A stretch of DNA of 41,182 nucleotides from Verrucomicrobiota bacterium (lineage in GTDB: Bacteria > Verrucomicrobiota > Verrucomicrobiia > Chthoniobacterales > Chthoniobacteraceae), in the NCBI GenBank assembly GCA_003402745.1, contig QQND01000020.1, forward strand, positions 1 to 41,182. The letters are read 5' to 3'. Position 1 is the stretch's first letter; the number at the start of each line of letters is the position of its first letter. This document shows positions 33,593 through 41,182 of this stretch, piece after piece. The notes under the pieces were generated by a model. It saw only the letters and a program-made list of their open reading frames with translations, made no database searches and was not told the origin of the DNA. The translations under genes and the position numbers were made by a program.

Positions 33593-35035
33593 TTAGCCCC
33601 TGCCCATTAATTCGGGAATGGGGCGGCCGTTTTGGACGATGTGGGTCGGGCGGCCGTTGAAATCTTTGATGGATTCCTTGCTGCTGTCGATGCCGAGGTG
33701 GTGATAGATGGTGGCTAGGAAGTCGTCCGGCCCGCAGGCGCGTTCTACGACGTCTTCGCCGCGTTTGTCGGTGGCTCCGATGATGCCGCCGGTTTGAATG
33801 CCGCCCCCGGCCCAGATGTTGCTGAAGGCGCGCGGCCAGTGGTCGCGGCCGGGTTGGGAAGTTCCGGCCGGTGCGCTGCCATCACCGACGCCGGTGCTGG
33901 GGCTGTATTCGATTTTTGGGGTTCTCCCAAATTCGCCGGTGACGACGACAAGCACGCGTTTGTCGAGGCCGCGGGCGTAGACGTCTTCTATGAGAGCGGA
34001 GACGGCCTGGTCGTAGGCGGCGGAGCGGAAGCGGAGGGCGTCGAAGACGTTGTGGTTGACGGCATGATCGTCCCAGTTGCCCACGCGTCCGCACTGGGGG
34101 CCGCTCAGGCTGCTGGTGATGATTTCAACGCCGGCCTCTACCAGGCGCCGGGCGAGCAGGAGTTGTTGTCCCCAGCGGTTGCGGCCGTAACGGTCTCGGG
34201 TTTGGGGGTCTTCTTTGCTCAGGTCGAAGGCGTCTCTGGCTTGAGGGTTGGTGAGGAGCGCGACGGCCTGGGATTCGAATTGGTCGAGAGCGCCGAGTTC
34301 GCCGAGGGTGTCGAAGGTGCGCTCCATGGTGTCGAGGCTTTTGCGGAGCATGACCCGGTCGCTGAGCCGAACGGCCTCGGCCTTGTCAGAGAGGCCGATG
34401 TTTGGGACCTCAAAATCCGGGCGGTTTGGATCCCCGGAGATCGAGAACGGGGCGTAGGCGGCGCCCACGTAGGCGGGGCCGCCGTATTCGATCACGGGGT
34501 TGACGCCGATGTAGTTGGGAAGGGGATTGGAGCGGCCGCCGTCGCGCGCGCGGAGGAAGGCTGCCACAGACATCCAGTCTGGATACCGGGGTTTGGGTTT
34601 GTCGCGGGTATCGGGGTCGCCGGAAAGCAGTTGCATTGAACCGGCGGGGTGGCCGCCTGCCTTCTGGTTCATGGAGCGTAAAATCGTGAACTTGTCGGCG
34701 ATCCGCGCCTGAAGGGGGAGGAGTTCCGTGATGCGCGTCCCGGGCACCTTGGTGGCGATGGTTTTGAAGGGGCCGCGGTATTCGCTCCCGATGTCGGGTT
34801 TAGGATCGTAGGTATCGATGTGGGAACAGCCGCCAGGCTGCCAGACCATGATGACCGCGGTGCGTTCTGCGGGTCTGCTTCCGGGGGCAGCGGCTGCGGC
34901 GGCGAGGGCGCGCATCTTCAGGAGACCGGGCAAGCCAAGGCTCGCAAAGCCCGAAAGGCCAACACGCATGAAGCTGCGCCGGTTGAGGGGGCCGGGGCAG
35001 GGAAGGATCGAGGGAGAGTGTGGACCGTGGGACAT
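33593..35035 (-). CDS. DUF1501 family Tat-exported protein (copy 3)
   Basis: 480 residues. Canonical Tat signal (NRRSFMRVG near residues 18-26). Body motifs are MVWQPGGCSHIDTYDPKPD, the late VTGEFGRTPKI and PGRDHWPRAFS, then GATDKRGEDV. It is a distinct subtype from copies 1 and 2, with longer loops between EFGRTP and GRDH. It follows the WD40/cytochrome gene by 164 bases on the same strand; this pairing is known in PVC bacteria. A shared transcript is likely, though the gap is long enough for an internal promoter. Substrate unknown. Confidence 0.9.
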   Translation of the reverse strand: MSHGPHSPSILPCPGPLNRRSFMRVGLSGFASLGLPGLLKMRALAAAAAAPGSRPAERTAVIMVWQPGGCSHIDTYDPKPDIGSEYRGPFKTIATKVPGTRITELLPLQARIADKFTILRSMNQKAGGHPAGSMQLLSGDPDTRDKPKPRYPDWMSVAAFLRARDGGRSNPLPNYIGVNPVIEYGGPAYVGAAYAPFSISGDPNRPDFEVPNIGLSDKAEAVRLSDRVMLRKSLDTMERTFDTLGELGALDQFESQAVALLTNPQARDAFDLSKEDPQTRDRYGRNRWGQQLLLARRLVEAGVEIITSSLSGPQCGRVGNWDDHAVNHNVFDALRFRSAAYDQAVSALIEDVYARGLDKRVLVVVTGEFGRTPKIEYSPSTGVGDGSAPAGTSQPGRDHWPRAFSNIWAGGGIQTGGIIGATDKRGEDVVERACGPDDFLATIYHHLGIDSSKESIKDFNGRPTHIVQNGRPIPELMGRG

Positions 35036-35199
35036 GGGAATGGGACTTTGGCCGGAGGTTGCATGACAGAAACGCCCGAAGGAATCCAGCGTTTCACGCC
35101 ACCTGCCACCGAGTTGCTCACCAAGAACAACCCGACACTAGACAGTGCATTAGATAACGGCGCTTTTTTCAGTCTGATCTTGGAGCCGATCCCTGCGGA

Positions 35200-37887
35200 T
35201 CAGGGGGCGGTGAACTGGGTCAACTCGGCCCCGGTGCTCCCGTTCCAAAGCCGGAGGATGCTGTCTTCTCCACCGCCGATGATGAGGGGGGAGGTTTTCG
35301 CCCCGGCGGCGGCCTGCACAAAATCGGGTAATTTTGCCATGGAGCGGACCTCTGTGCCGTCGTCGTTGACGATGCGCACTTGGTTGTCTGCGGCGGAAGT
35401 GACGATCTTGCTGGAAGCGCCGAGAAATTGGAGGCTGGTGACTTCCTTGTTCCAGCCGATGATCTTTTTGGCCCGTTCCCCTGAACTCATGTCCCAGGTG
35501 TTTACAACGCCATCGGCCCCGGCGGTGGCCAAGATTCGGCCGTCGGCACGAAACGCCACGCCCATGACGTGGTGCGTGTGGGCTTCGAGGAGGTAAAGAG
35601 GCTTGGCCGTGGCGACCTCGGTGACGCGGCCCATGCGGTCAGCTCCTCCGGAGGCCAACCAGAGTCCGTCGGGGGAGAAATCGAGGGCAAGCACGGTGTC
35701 GTTGTGTTTGTCTTTCCAGGTTTGGAGCAGTTTGCCGGAGAGCGTTTCCCAGAGATGCACGTCGCCTGAGCGCGAGGATTCCCCGCCCCCGGTGGCCAGC
35801 ATGAGGCCGTCTGGGCTGAAGCGGACGGCGCTGACCCGGTCCACAAACGGGGAGCCGGAGTCGGTCCCGCCAAGGGTCCGCTCGAGTTTCCACTGGTCTG
35901 GATGGGCTGTTTTTGCGAGGCGGCCGTCGGAGCCTAGGGAGAGGAATCTGGATTCCGAGAGCGGAACAACGCTGGCGGAAACCAGAGGCGCGCCATAGTG
36001 CAAGGTGCCCAATGCGTCCCCGGAAGAGGTGGACCAAACCTGCTGGCGGCCGTCGCTGTAGATGGCGGCTACAGAGTGGTTATCTTTGGAAAACGCCACT
36101 GCCAGAAGCTGGATTTCGTTTTTTGGCTTCGCCGCCTTGAGGCCATCAAGAGCCGCTTGGGCCACCGATTGCACTTTTTTCGCGCGCTCCTGGTCCGCTT
36201 CCGCTTGTGTGCGGTTTGCTGCGTTGGTCTCCCGCGAGGCCGCGATGTTCTGGAGTTGTTCCTCCCCGTCCTTGACGTGGTTTTCAGCGGAAATCACCGC
36301 CGCTGCGGCTGAATTTGCCGCTGCTACTGCGGTAGCGAGTTTCGTGGTGGCCTCCTTCTTTTTTGCAATCGCCGCTGCGTCAGGTTTTCCTTCCGGGGCC
36401 GCGGCTACTGCGGCAGTTGCTTCATCCAGAGCTTTTTCCGCCTCTTCCCGGGCTTTTTGCGCGGGGAAGACCGCTTTCTTTTTGTCGGGAAGTTCCTTTT
36501 TTGCGGTCGCGATGGCCTCCTGCGCTTTTTTGACCTGGATATCGAAGAGCTTGTTTTGCACGTCGATGCGAGCGGTCAGGCTTGCATGGTGTGCCGCGTC
36601 CAAGCCGGCGCTTGCAACCTCCCATTCCAGCTTCGCGAGGGACTGTTCGCTTTTTTTGCTTCCACGCATTTCGAGCACGGGCTTGCCCGAGGCGAAATCA
36701 AAAAGGTGGACGGCGCAATCGCCGCAGGCGACCGCCAGCAAGGAGCCGTTTCCCGAGACGGAGCTGGCGCGGGGATTGGGGACTTTTATTTCTCTAAGCA
36801 CCTTGGCCTCTGGCAGTGACCAAACACGGACCCCATCAGCGAGGCAGAAGACGAGGGACTTGCCATCGGGGGTCCAAGACAGGGCGGTGGCTCCCGGAAG
36901 GGCGCCGCTTTCAGGCCGTTTTTGGCCGTCGGCAAGGGACCAGAGCGTCCAGGCGCCATCCTCGGTGCAGACGGCGCACGAGGCTCCATCTGGAGAAACA
37001 CTGAGGGCCTTGACTCCGGTTTTCGGGGCCTCAGGAAGGAGGCGGATCAGGGCGCCGGTGGAGGCCTCGAGCAGGCGCAGCCCATCCGCTGCGTTCCAGA
37101 CCAGGAGCTGGCTCCCATCCGGGGATAAAACGCCAGTCAAGTTCGGGGGGATTCCGGGGATGGTTTGAAAAGAGGGGGCGCCCTGTTCGCGGCGCCATAT
37201 TTTGACCTCGCGAAAGCCCCCTGAAGCGAGTCGGTTGCCATCGGGGCTGAAGTGGAGGGAGTGGACGATTTCCTCGTGAGCCGCGCCGGATTTCAGGGCG
37301 GGATCTTTTAGCGGAGCAAGGGCTTGGCGGGTGGCCAAGTCGTAGAGGAAAAGTTCGCCGCCCCGCCCGCACGCGGCGGTGCGACCATCGGGCGTCATGG
37401 CAACGCTGTAGATGGGCTGAACCCCCTTGGGCAGGGCGTGCAGCGCCACGGTTTCGACGCGTTTCACAGAGGTTTTCGCGCCTTGGTTAATCCAAGAGCT
37501 CAGCAAAGCGAGTTGGGCAGGGGTGAGGTCCACCGCACCGGACTTGTTGTCCTTGGGCGGCATGGCAGAGTCGCCCTGATGGGCCGCGCTTTGCACCATG
37601 AGGCTGTCCGCTGCTTTCCCCGGCACCAGGCCCGGCCCGGATTCGCCTCCCTTTTTAATCAACTCCGGCGTCTCCAGATTGAGTTTTGCCTTGGTGGTTG
37701 TTTTGTTGTGGCAGGGGATGCAGTTCGGCTGAAGGAAAGGATGGATATCCTTGAAAAAATCAAGGTCCGCGGCGGAGCCCTGGGGGACCGGGGCCAAAAG
37801 AAGAATGACGCTCCAGAAAAGGCGTCCAAGGACAGGATGCAAGAAGGAGGCCGATTTTTTCAGAAACGCGGGGGAAAAAGAACGCAT
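35200..37887 (-). CDS. c-type cytochrome domain plus WD40 repeat protein with internal coiled coil
   Basis: 895 residues from ATG 37887. A signal peptide (1-39, with a long charged n-region) is followed by a planctomycete-type cytochrome domain with CIPCH at 56-60 and a distal MPPKD segment. A first WD40 propeller covers about 140-410 (repeats with SPDG turns). An Ala/Lys/Glu-rich region without Gly or Pro over long stretches, about 415-588, is predicted coiled coil. Further WD40 repeats, about 590-895, complete the protein. The coiled coil interrupts the propeller region, so either two propellers are joined by a rod or one propeller is split by an insertion. The protein is periplasmic and probably passes electrons or scaffolds the downstream DUF1501 partner. 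A TACACT box lies 9 bases before the ATG. Confidence 0.88.
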   Translation of the reverse strand: MRSFSPAFLKKSASFLHPVLGRLFWSVILLLAPVPQGSAADLDFFKDIHPFLQPNCIPCHNKTTTKAKLNLETPELIKKGGESGPGLVPGKAADSLMVQSAAHQGDSAMPPKDNKSGAVDLTPAQLALLSSWINQGAKTSVKRVETVALHALPKGVQPIYSVAMTPDGRTAACGRGGELFLYDLATRQALAPLKDPALKSGAAHEEIVHSLHFSPDGNRLASGGFREVKIWRREQGAPSFQTIPGIPPNLTGVLSPDGSQLLVWNAADGLRLLEASTGALIRLLPEAPKTGVKALSVSPDGASCAVCTEDGAWTLWSLADGQKRPESGALPGATALSWTPDGKSLVFCLADGVRVWSLPEAKVLREIKVPNPRASSVSGNGSLLAVACGDCAVHLFDFASGKPVLEMRGSKKSEQSLAKLEWEVASAGLDAAHHASLTARIDVQNKLFDIQVKKAQEAIATAKKELPDKKKAVFPAQKAREEAEKALDEATAAVAAAPEGKPDAAAIAKKKEATTKLATAVAAANSAAAAVISAENHVKDGEEQLQNIAASRETNAANRTQAEADQERAKKVQSVAQAALDGLKAAKPKNEIQLLAVAFSKDNHSVAAIYSDGRQQVWSTSSGDALGTLHYGAPLVSASVVPLSESRFLSLGSDGRLAKTAHPDQWKLERTLGGTDSGSPFVDRVSAVRFSPDGLMLATGGGESSRSGDVHLWETLSGKLLQTWKDKHNDTVLALDFSPDGLWLASGGADRMGRVTEVATAKPLYLLEAHTHHVMGVAFRADGRILATAGADGVVNTWDMSSGERAKKIIGWNKEVTSLQFLGASSKIVTSAADNQVRIVNDDGTEVRSMAKLPDFVQAAAGAKTSPLIIGGGEDSILRLWNGSTGAELTQFTAP

Positions 37888-37976
37888 GGCTAGTGAAGTG
37901 TACCCGTTTGAGGAAGCTGCCTTTGCTTTTTTGTAGAGCGGGTTGGATATCAAGAGGAGCGAACGAGGTTTTGGTT

Positions 37977-38003
37977 CGGCGCCTGGCGGTGAGCCGAGCG
38001 CCG
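37977..38003. terminator. Composite hairpin after the GntP-type gene
   Basis: CGGCGC (37977-37982) pairs with GCGCCG (37998-38003) and encloses a short GGC/GCC stem. It lies about 75 bases past the permease stop on the minus strand. No U-run follows. Confidence 0.25.
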
Positions 38004-38077
38004 GGCCGGGGTTGGTGCGTGCCCTTCGGTTCTGGCCAGGTTCAGTTCTGGCGAGTGAGTGGAGCCGGTTTTCAGCA

Positions 38078-39466
38078 CTACCCGAGGGCGTGCCTTACGG
38101 CGTCGACGCCCATGGTGAGCAAGAGCCCGGCGACGCCGATCAGTGTTTCGGTGATCGTCCAAGTTTGAAGGGTTTCTTTCACGGAAAGTCCCAGGCAGTC
38201 GCGCACGATCCAAAACCCGGCATCATTAAGGTGCGACAAAAACAGCGACCCGCAGCCAATGGCGACCACGAGCAGTTCCGGCGAAGTTTCGGGCGAGGCT
38301 CCCAAAAGCGGCACCAGCAGGTCGGCTGCCACGGTGATGGCCACCGTCGCCGAGCCCGTGGCAACCCGGATAAACGCCGAGGCCAGCCAGCCGTAAAGAA
38401 GGATCGGCAGATGCGCTTCTGAAGCAAGTTCCCCCAGAATCCGGGCCACGCCGCTCTCCGTGAGTACGCGCGCGAAGCCGCCTCCGGCGCCAACGGTGAG
38501 GAAGGTCATCCCGATGGCGTTGACGCTTTGTTCGGTGAACTTCAGCAGCTGCGGTGCCGTCCAGCCGCAGCGCAGACCCAGCGACCAGAGGCAAAACAAC
38601 ACGCCCAGAAGCATCGCGATGATCGGGGAGCCGAGCGTGAGGACTATCTTTCCGATGAAGGAGCCGTGGATTCCAAAAAGTTCGGCGCACGTGGCCAAAA
38701 GCATCAGAGCGATGGGCAGCAGGATAGAGAACAGGGTCAGCGAAAAACTCGGGGGCCGGATCTGGGAGGGCTGTTCGCCGGAGATCTCCGGCAGCGTGGG
38801 GTGTACCCGGCCGACGGCAAACTTGGCAAACGCGGGGCCCGCGATCGCAGCCGTTGGGATACCAATCAGAAATCCCCACAGGAGCACTTTGCCGGTATCC
38901 GCGTGCAGGGCGTTGATGGCGATGACTGGCCCGGGATGGGGGGGCATGAGGCCGTGCATCACCGAAAGAAACGAGAGCAGGGGCAGGGCCAGGTTGAGAA
39001 AGGGGCGCCCTGTTTCCTTGGTCAGACTCAAAAGAACGGGCAGCAGCAGCAAAAAGCCCACTGCAAACCACGAGCTCAGTCCCACCGTGATCGCCAGAGC
39101 AATGATGCACCACCCGGCGTTCTCCTTGCCGAAAAACCCAAGGAACCCCTTGGCGAGTACCCCGGCTCCGCCCGATTCGGAGAGTAGTTTGCCCAAAATG
39201 GCGCCCAGGCAGATCAATGAGGCCACCCCTCCCAGGGTCGCTCCCAGCCCCAGCTTAAAGTCGTCGACGACTTGGAGGACGGTCCATGCAGCGCCTGGGT
39301 GGGATTTGGCAGTGATGCCCAGTCCCACGGCACCTCCTCCGAGGGCTAGGGCAGCGAGGGACAGGGCTAAAAACGGGTTCAGCTTCCAGCGTGTCACCAG
39401 CAGGACCAGAAGCACAATGGCCCCGAGGGCCAGGCCAAGGAGGGGGAGATCGGTAGGGGAGTTCAT
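38078..39466 (-). CDS. GntP family gluconate:H+ symporter-like permease
   Basis: 462 residues with about a dozen hydrophobic segments. GntP landmarks are present: the N-terminal WKLNPFLAL, GFGATLG-like GLGATLGGVASLICLGAILGK, MPPHPGPV near the middle, and GVARILGELASE then ATGSATVAI in the C-terminal half. The family takes up gluconate, idonate, D-serine or glycerate with protons across the inner membrane. Together with the altronate-dehydratase homologue this hints at sugar-acid use, but the genes are 14 kb apart and the substrate cannot be assigned. It is divergent from the repeat-rich surface protein gene. Confidence 0.92.
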   Translation of the reverse strand: MNSPTDLPLLGLALGAIVLLVLLVTRWKLNPFLALSLAALALGGGAVGLGITAKSHPGAAWTVLQVVDDFKLGLGATLGGVASLICLGAILGKLLSESGGAGVLAKGFLGFFGKENAGWCIIALAITVGLSSWFAVGFLLLLPVLLSLTKETGRPFLNLALPLLSFLSVMHGLMPPHPGPVIAINALHADTGKVLLWGFLIGIPTAAIAGPAFAKFAVGRVHPTLPEISGEQPSQIRPPSFSLTLFSILLPIALMLLATCAELFGIHGSFIGKIVLTLGSPIIAMLLGVLFCLWSLGLRCGWTAPQLLKFTEQSVNAIGMTFLTVGAGGGFARVLTESGVARILGELASEAHLPILLYGWLASAFIRVATGSATVAITVAADLLVPLLGASPETSPELLVVAIGCGSLFLSHLNDAGFWIVRDCLGLSVKETLQTWTITETLIGVAGLLLTMGVDAVRHALG

Positions 39467-39782
39467 GAGGGGCGTGGAGGACTTGTAGAGAGGGGCGGCA
39501 AGGACTGCAACTAGGGTCCGCTTGGGGGCTCACAAAATTGGGGGTTTGCAAGGGAAAGTTGCCCGCAAAATGGAGTTTTGGTGCGGTTCCTGCTGTTCAT
39601 TTAGAGGCGCACTTCCCCTCTGCGCACTAAATAACCCCATGTGTTTGAGGCAAGCTAAAGAGCCTGAGACGGTTGTCTTTGGATCTGCACCGCGGAATTT
39701 CGTTCCGCCGGTGTCTCAACAGACGCGCCCTGATTGCATTTCCTTCCTCAAGTCCGGCCCCAAGCTGCAGTTTTTTTCTGCC
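39467..39782. other. Divergent intergenic region before the second surface protein
   Basis: 316 bases. The only in-frame ATG upstream of the signal peptide is at 39639, and the 48 residues it would add are neither hydrophobic nor repeat-like, so most of the region is treated as non-coding. It contains the structured element at 39665-39718. No other gene or RNA is recognised. Confidence 0.5.
39665..39718 (+). promoter_or_regulatory. Structured leader candidate of the surface protein gene
   Basis: An outer stem TGAGA (39665-39669) / TCTCA (39714-39718) encloses a 10-bp hairpin. The left arm is CACCGCGGAA (39688-39697), the loop TTTCG, and the right arm TTCCGC plus GGTG (39703-39713) with a single bulged C at 39709. 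It sits 64 bases before the called ATG. No riboswitch class is recognised and no U-tract follows. Confidence 0.35.
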
Positions 39783-41182
39783 ATGAGGGTGCTTTTGGCC
39801 GTATTTATTTTTGCCCAAGGCGCAATTTTTGCCGCGCCGATCAATTTCAGTGCGCCGATCACGATCAGCGCCGACACGGACGTCCTCAACTTGGGGACCA
39901 AAGTGTTTGCTTACGGGTTCTTTGGCGCGACGACGGTGAATGGAGTCTCTTTTGATCTGGCCACCAGCGCGGGTGGAACGGGGCTGACTATCAGTCCCTC
40001 GACTGGCACTCTCGGAACGGATGCAAGTTTCGCATCCGGTGGCTTGGTCGACACCTACACCGGAACCTACACGCTCGCTTACAACAAGGTTTTCCAGAGA
40101 CCTTACTACTTGGATCCTGCTGTGAATGGGACATTGCAAACGTATCAGTTCTCTAGCCTGACTCTGGGTAAGGTCTACGCAGTACAGGTTTGGATCGAAG
40201 ACAGTCGAGTGAGCGGCGGCAACAACTGGACGCAATGGAGAACTGGCATTCTTAGTTCCACGGGGGGCAACTCTGTGGCAGTCAAGTACAATGCGGACCA
40301 CGCTAACGGAGGGAGGGGGCAGTACGCGCGAGGGATTTTCGTCGCAGATTCCACAACGCAGACTTTAACCAATACGCAGGGTTTCGACGCCTCCGGGGGC
40401 ATCACCGCAAATTATTCCGCTCAAATCAACGCCATCCAGTTGCGCGATATTACTGATTCCGTAGGCATCTGGACTGGCGCGGTCAATGGCAACTGGGATG
40501 CGGCTACCGCCAACTGGTCCGGTGGGATCAACTATTCTAGCTATTCATCGCTCCCGTCGGGTACGCCGTTCAAGTTTCAGGACACCAACGGCTCCGGCCA
40601 AACGGTGACGAGTACCGCCGTCACCGTGCAGTCGGCGGGAGTGACTGTGGCGGGGTCGGTGGCCTTTACTGCGGGCACTCTGAATTACTCGCTTTTGAGT
40701 GCGGGTGGCACCCTGGGGATAAATGGCGCAGGCAGCCTCTATAAATCGGGCGCCTCCACGCTGACGCTCGCGGGCACACACACCTTCACGGGCGGGGTCA
40801 ATGTGGCCGCTGGAACGCTCAAAACTGCCTCCCTTAGGGCGCTGCCCAATGGGCCCGTCACAGTGTCCTCTGGAGCCACATTAAACCTGAATGGATACGA
40901 TCAGAGTATCGGATTGCTGACCCAAAATGGAACGGTATCCAGCACCGGCGGCGCGGCCACGCTCACCTTGGGCAGTCTCGCAGGAGCCACGGCGCCGGTG
41001 TTTTCGGGGTCGGTGAATCTGGCGTTCTCGAACAACGCCGCTTCCGCGCTGACCGTGAACGCCAGCCTGAATCCCGTTGGAACTCTCTCGAACAATGGGA
41101 CGAGTGTCAGTGTTGCCTTGGGGACGGTCACCTCGGTCGCGACCAAGGGGGCGACCATCCTGAACGGAGTGATTGGGGCGAA
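39783..41182 (+). CDS. Beta-strand-repeat (PATR) surface protein, 3'-truncated by window edge
   Basis: The frame is open to the window end; 466 residues are visible. ATG 39783 starts a signal peptide (MRVLLAVFIFAQGAIFAAP) cleaved near residue 18; an in-frame ATG at 39639 would put it internally. Residues ~20-215 form a beta-rich domain with no family I can name (aromatic strands, AYGFFGATTVNGV, YAVQVWIEDSR). Next comes the WTGAVNGNWDAATANW linker common before such repeats. From about residue 310 there are PATR-like repeats (LTLAGTHTFTGGVNVAAGTLK). By analogy with the gene at the other window end it may finish in an autotransporter barrel or a sorting signal, but that part is not visible. Role probably surface display. 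Confidence 0.8.
   Translation, partial: MRVLLAVFIFAQGAIFAAPINFSAPITISADTDVLNLGTKVFAYGFFGATTVNGVSFDLATSAGGTGLTISPSTGTLGTDASFASGGLVDTYTGTYTLAYNKVFQRPYYLDPAVNGTLQTYQFSSLTLGKVYAVQVWIEDSRVSGGNNWTQWRTGILSSTGGNSVAVKYNADHANGGRGQYARGIFVADSTTQTLTNTQGFDASGGITANYSAQINAIQLRDITDSVGIWTGAVNGNWDAATANWSGGINYSSYSSLPSGTPFKFQDTNGSGQTVTSTAVTVQSAGVTVAGSVAFTAGTLNYSLLSAGGTLGINGAGSLYKSGASTLTLAGTHTFTGGVNVAAGTLKTASLRALPNGPVTVSSGATLNLNGYDQSIGLLTQNGTVSSTGGAATLTLGSLAGATAPVFSGSVNLAFSNNAASALTVNASLNPVGTLSNNGTSVSVALGTVTSVATKGATILNGVIGA

Noticed and set aside
34820-35596. 258-codon plus-strand frame spanning the gap between the WD40 and DUF1501 genes
   Set aside because: Most of it is antisense to two well-supported genes; the short gap part (from ATG 35064) shows no conservation signal I can see.
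36062-37168. 368-codon plus-strand frame
   Set aside because: Antisense to the Ala/Lys-rich coiled coil and first propeller of the WD40 cytochrome protein; composition is explained by that.

Overview
The window looks like chromosomal DNA from a member of the Verrucomicrobiota (PVC superphylum). This is inferred from gene content. There are three Tat-type DUF1501 proteins, a PSD1 (DUF1549/DUF1553) protein with a planctomycete-type cytochrome domain, a WD40 protein with an N-terminal c-type cytochrome domain, a PVC-type heme-binding CxxCH protein fused to a DUF1080 domain, an exported sulfatase, and two very long proteins built from autotransporter-associated beta-strand repeats. The DNA is GC-rich. 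Most start codons lack a clear Shine-Dalgarno sequence. I see no insertion sequence, tRNA, rRNA, CRISPR array or phage gene.

Layout. Positions 1-5093 hold the 3' part of a giant autotransporter; 39783-41182 hold the 5' part of another beta-strand-repeat surface protein. Positions 5119-9654 (minus) are a cytochrome/PSD1 gene followed by a DUF1501 gene. Positions 9986-13692 (plus) are uvrB and a bifunctional NAD(P)H-hydrate repair enzyme. Positions 13717-15833 (minus) carry a sulfatase and an OsmC-type protein. Positions 15912-22393 (plus) are a three-gene run: DUF1080/beta-propeller/cytochrome fusion, neutral-ceramidase-like protein, and Tat-exported Gfo/Idh/MocA oxidoreductase. An altronate-dehydratase-family gene (22401-24053, minus) converges on it. 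Positions 24276-24752 (plus) encode a small DUF4870 membrane protein. Positions 24841-30167 (minus) form a housekeeping and envelope cluster: 3-hydroxyisobutyrate-dehydrogenase-like oxidoreductase, L,D-transpeptidase, Prc-type protease, heptose-phosphate adenylyltransferase and purN. Positions 30364-31818 (plus) are a solitary DUF1501 gene. A 30-residue basic protein (31965-32057, minus), a VF530-family protein and a CobW-type GTPase follow. Positions 33593-37887 (minus) are a WD40/cytochrome gene plus a third DUF1501 gene, and 38078-39466 (minus) is a GntP-type permease.

How the genes may work together. The most coherent system is 15912-22393. DUF1080 proteins are known 3-keto-glycoside hydrolases, and Gfo/Idh/MocA oxidoreductases can make or reduce 3-keto sugars. 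Here the hydrolase-like domain is physically joined to a c-type cytochrome and lies two genes from a Tat-exported oxidoreductase. That suggests a periplasmic oxidise-then-cleave glycan pathway with a respiratory outlet (inference). The two cytochrome-DUF1501 pairs, the sulfatase, the altronate-dehydratase homologue and the GntP permease fit a polysaccharide- or uronate-degrading lifestyle.
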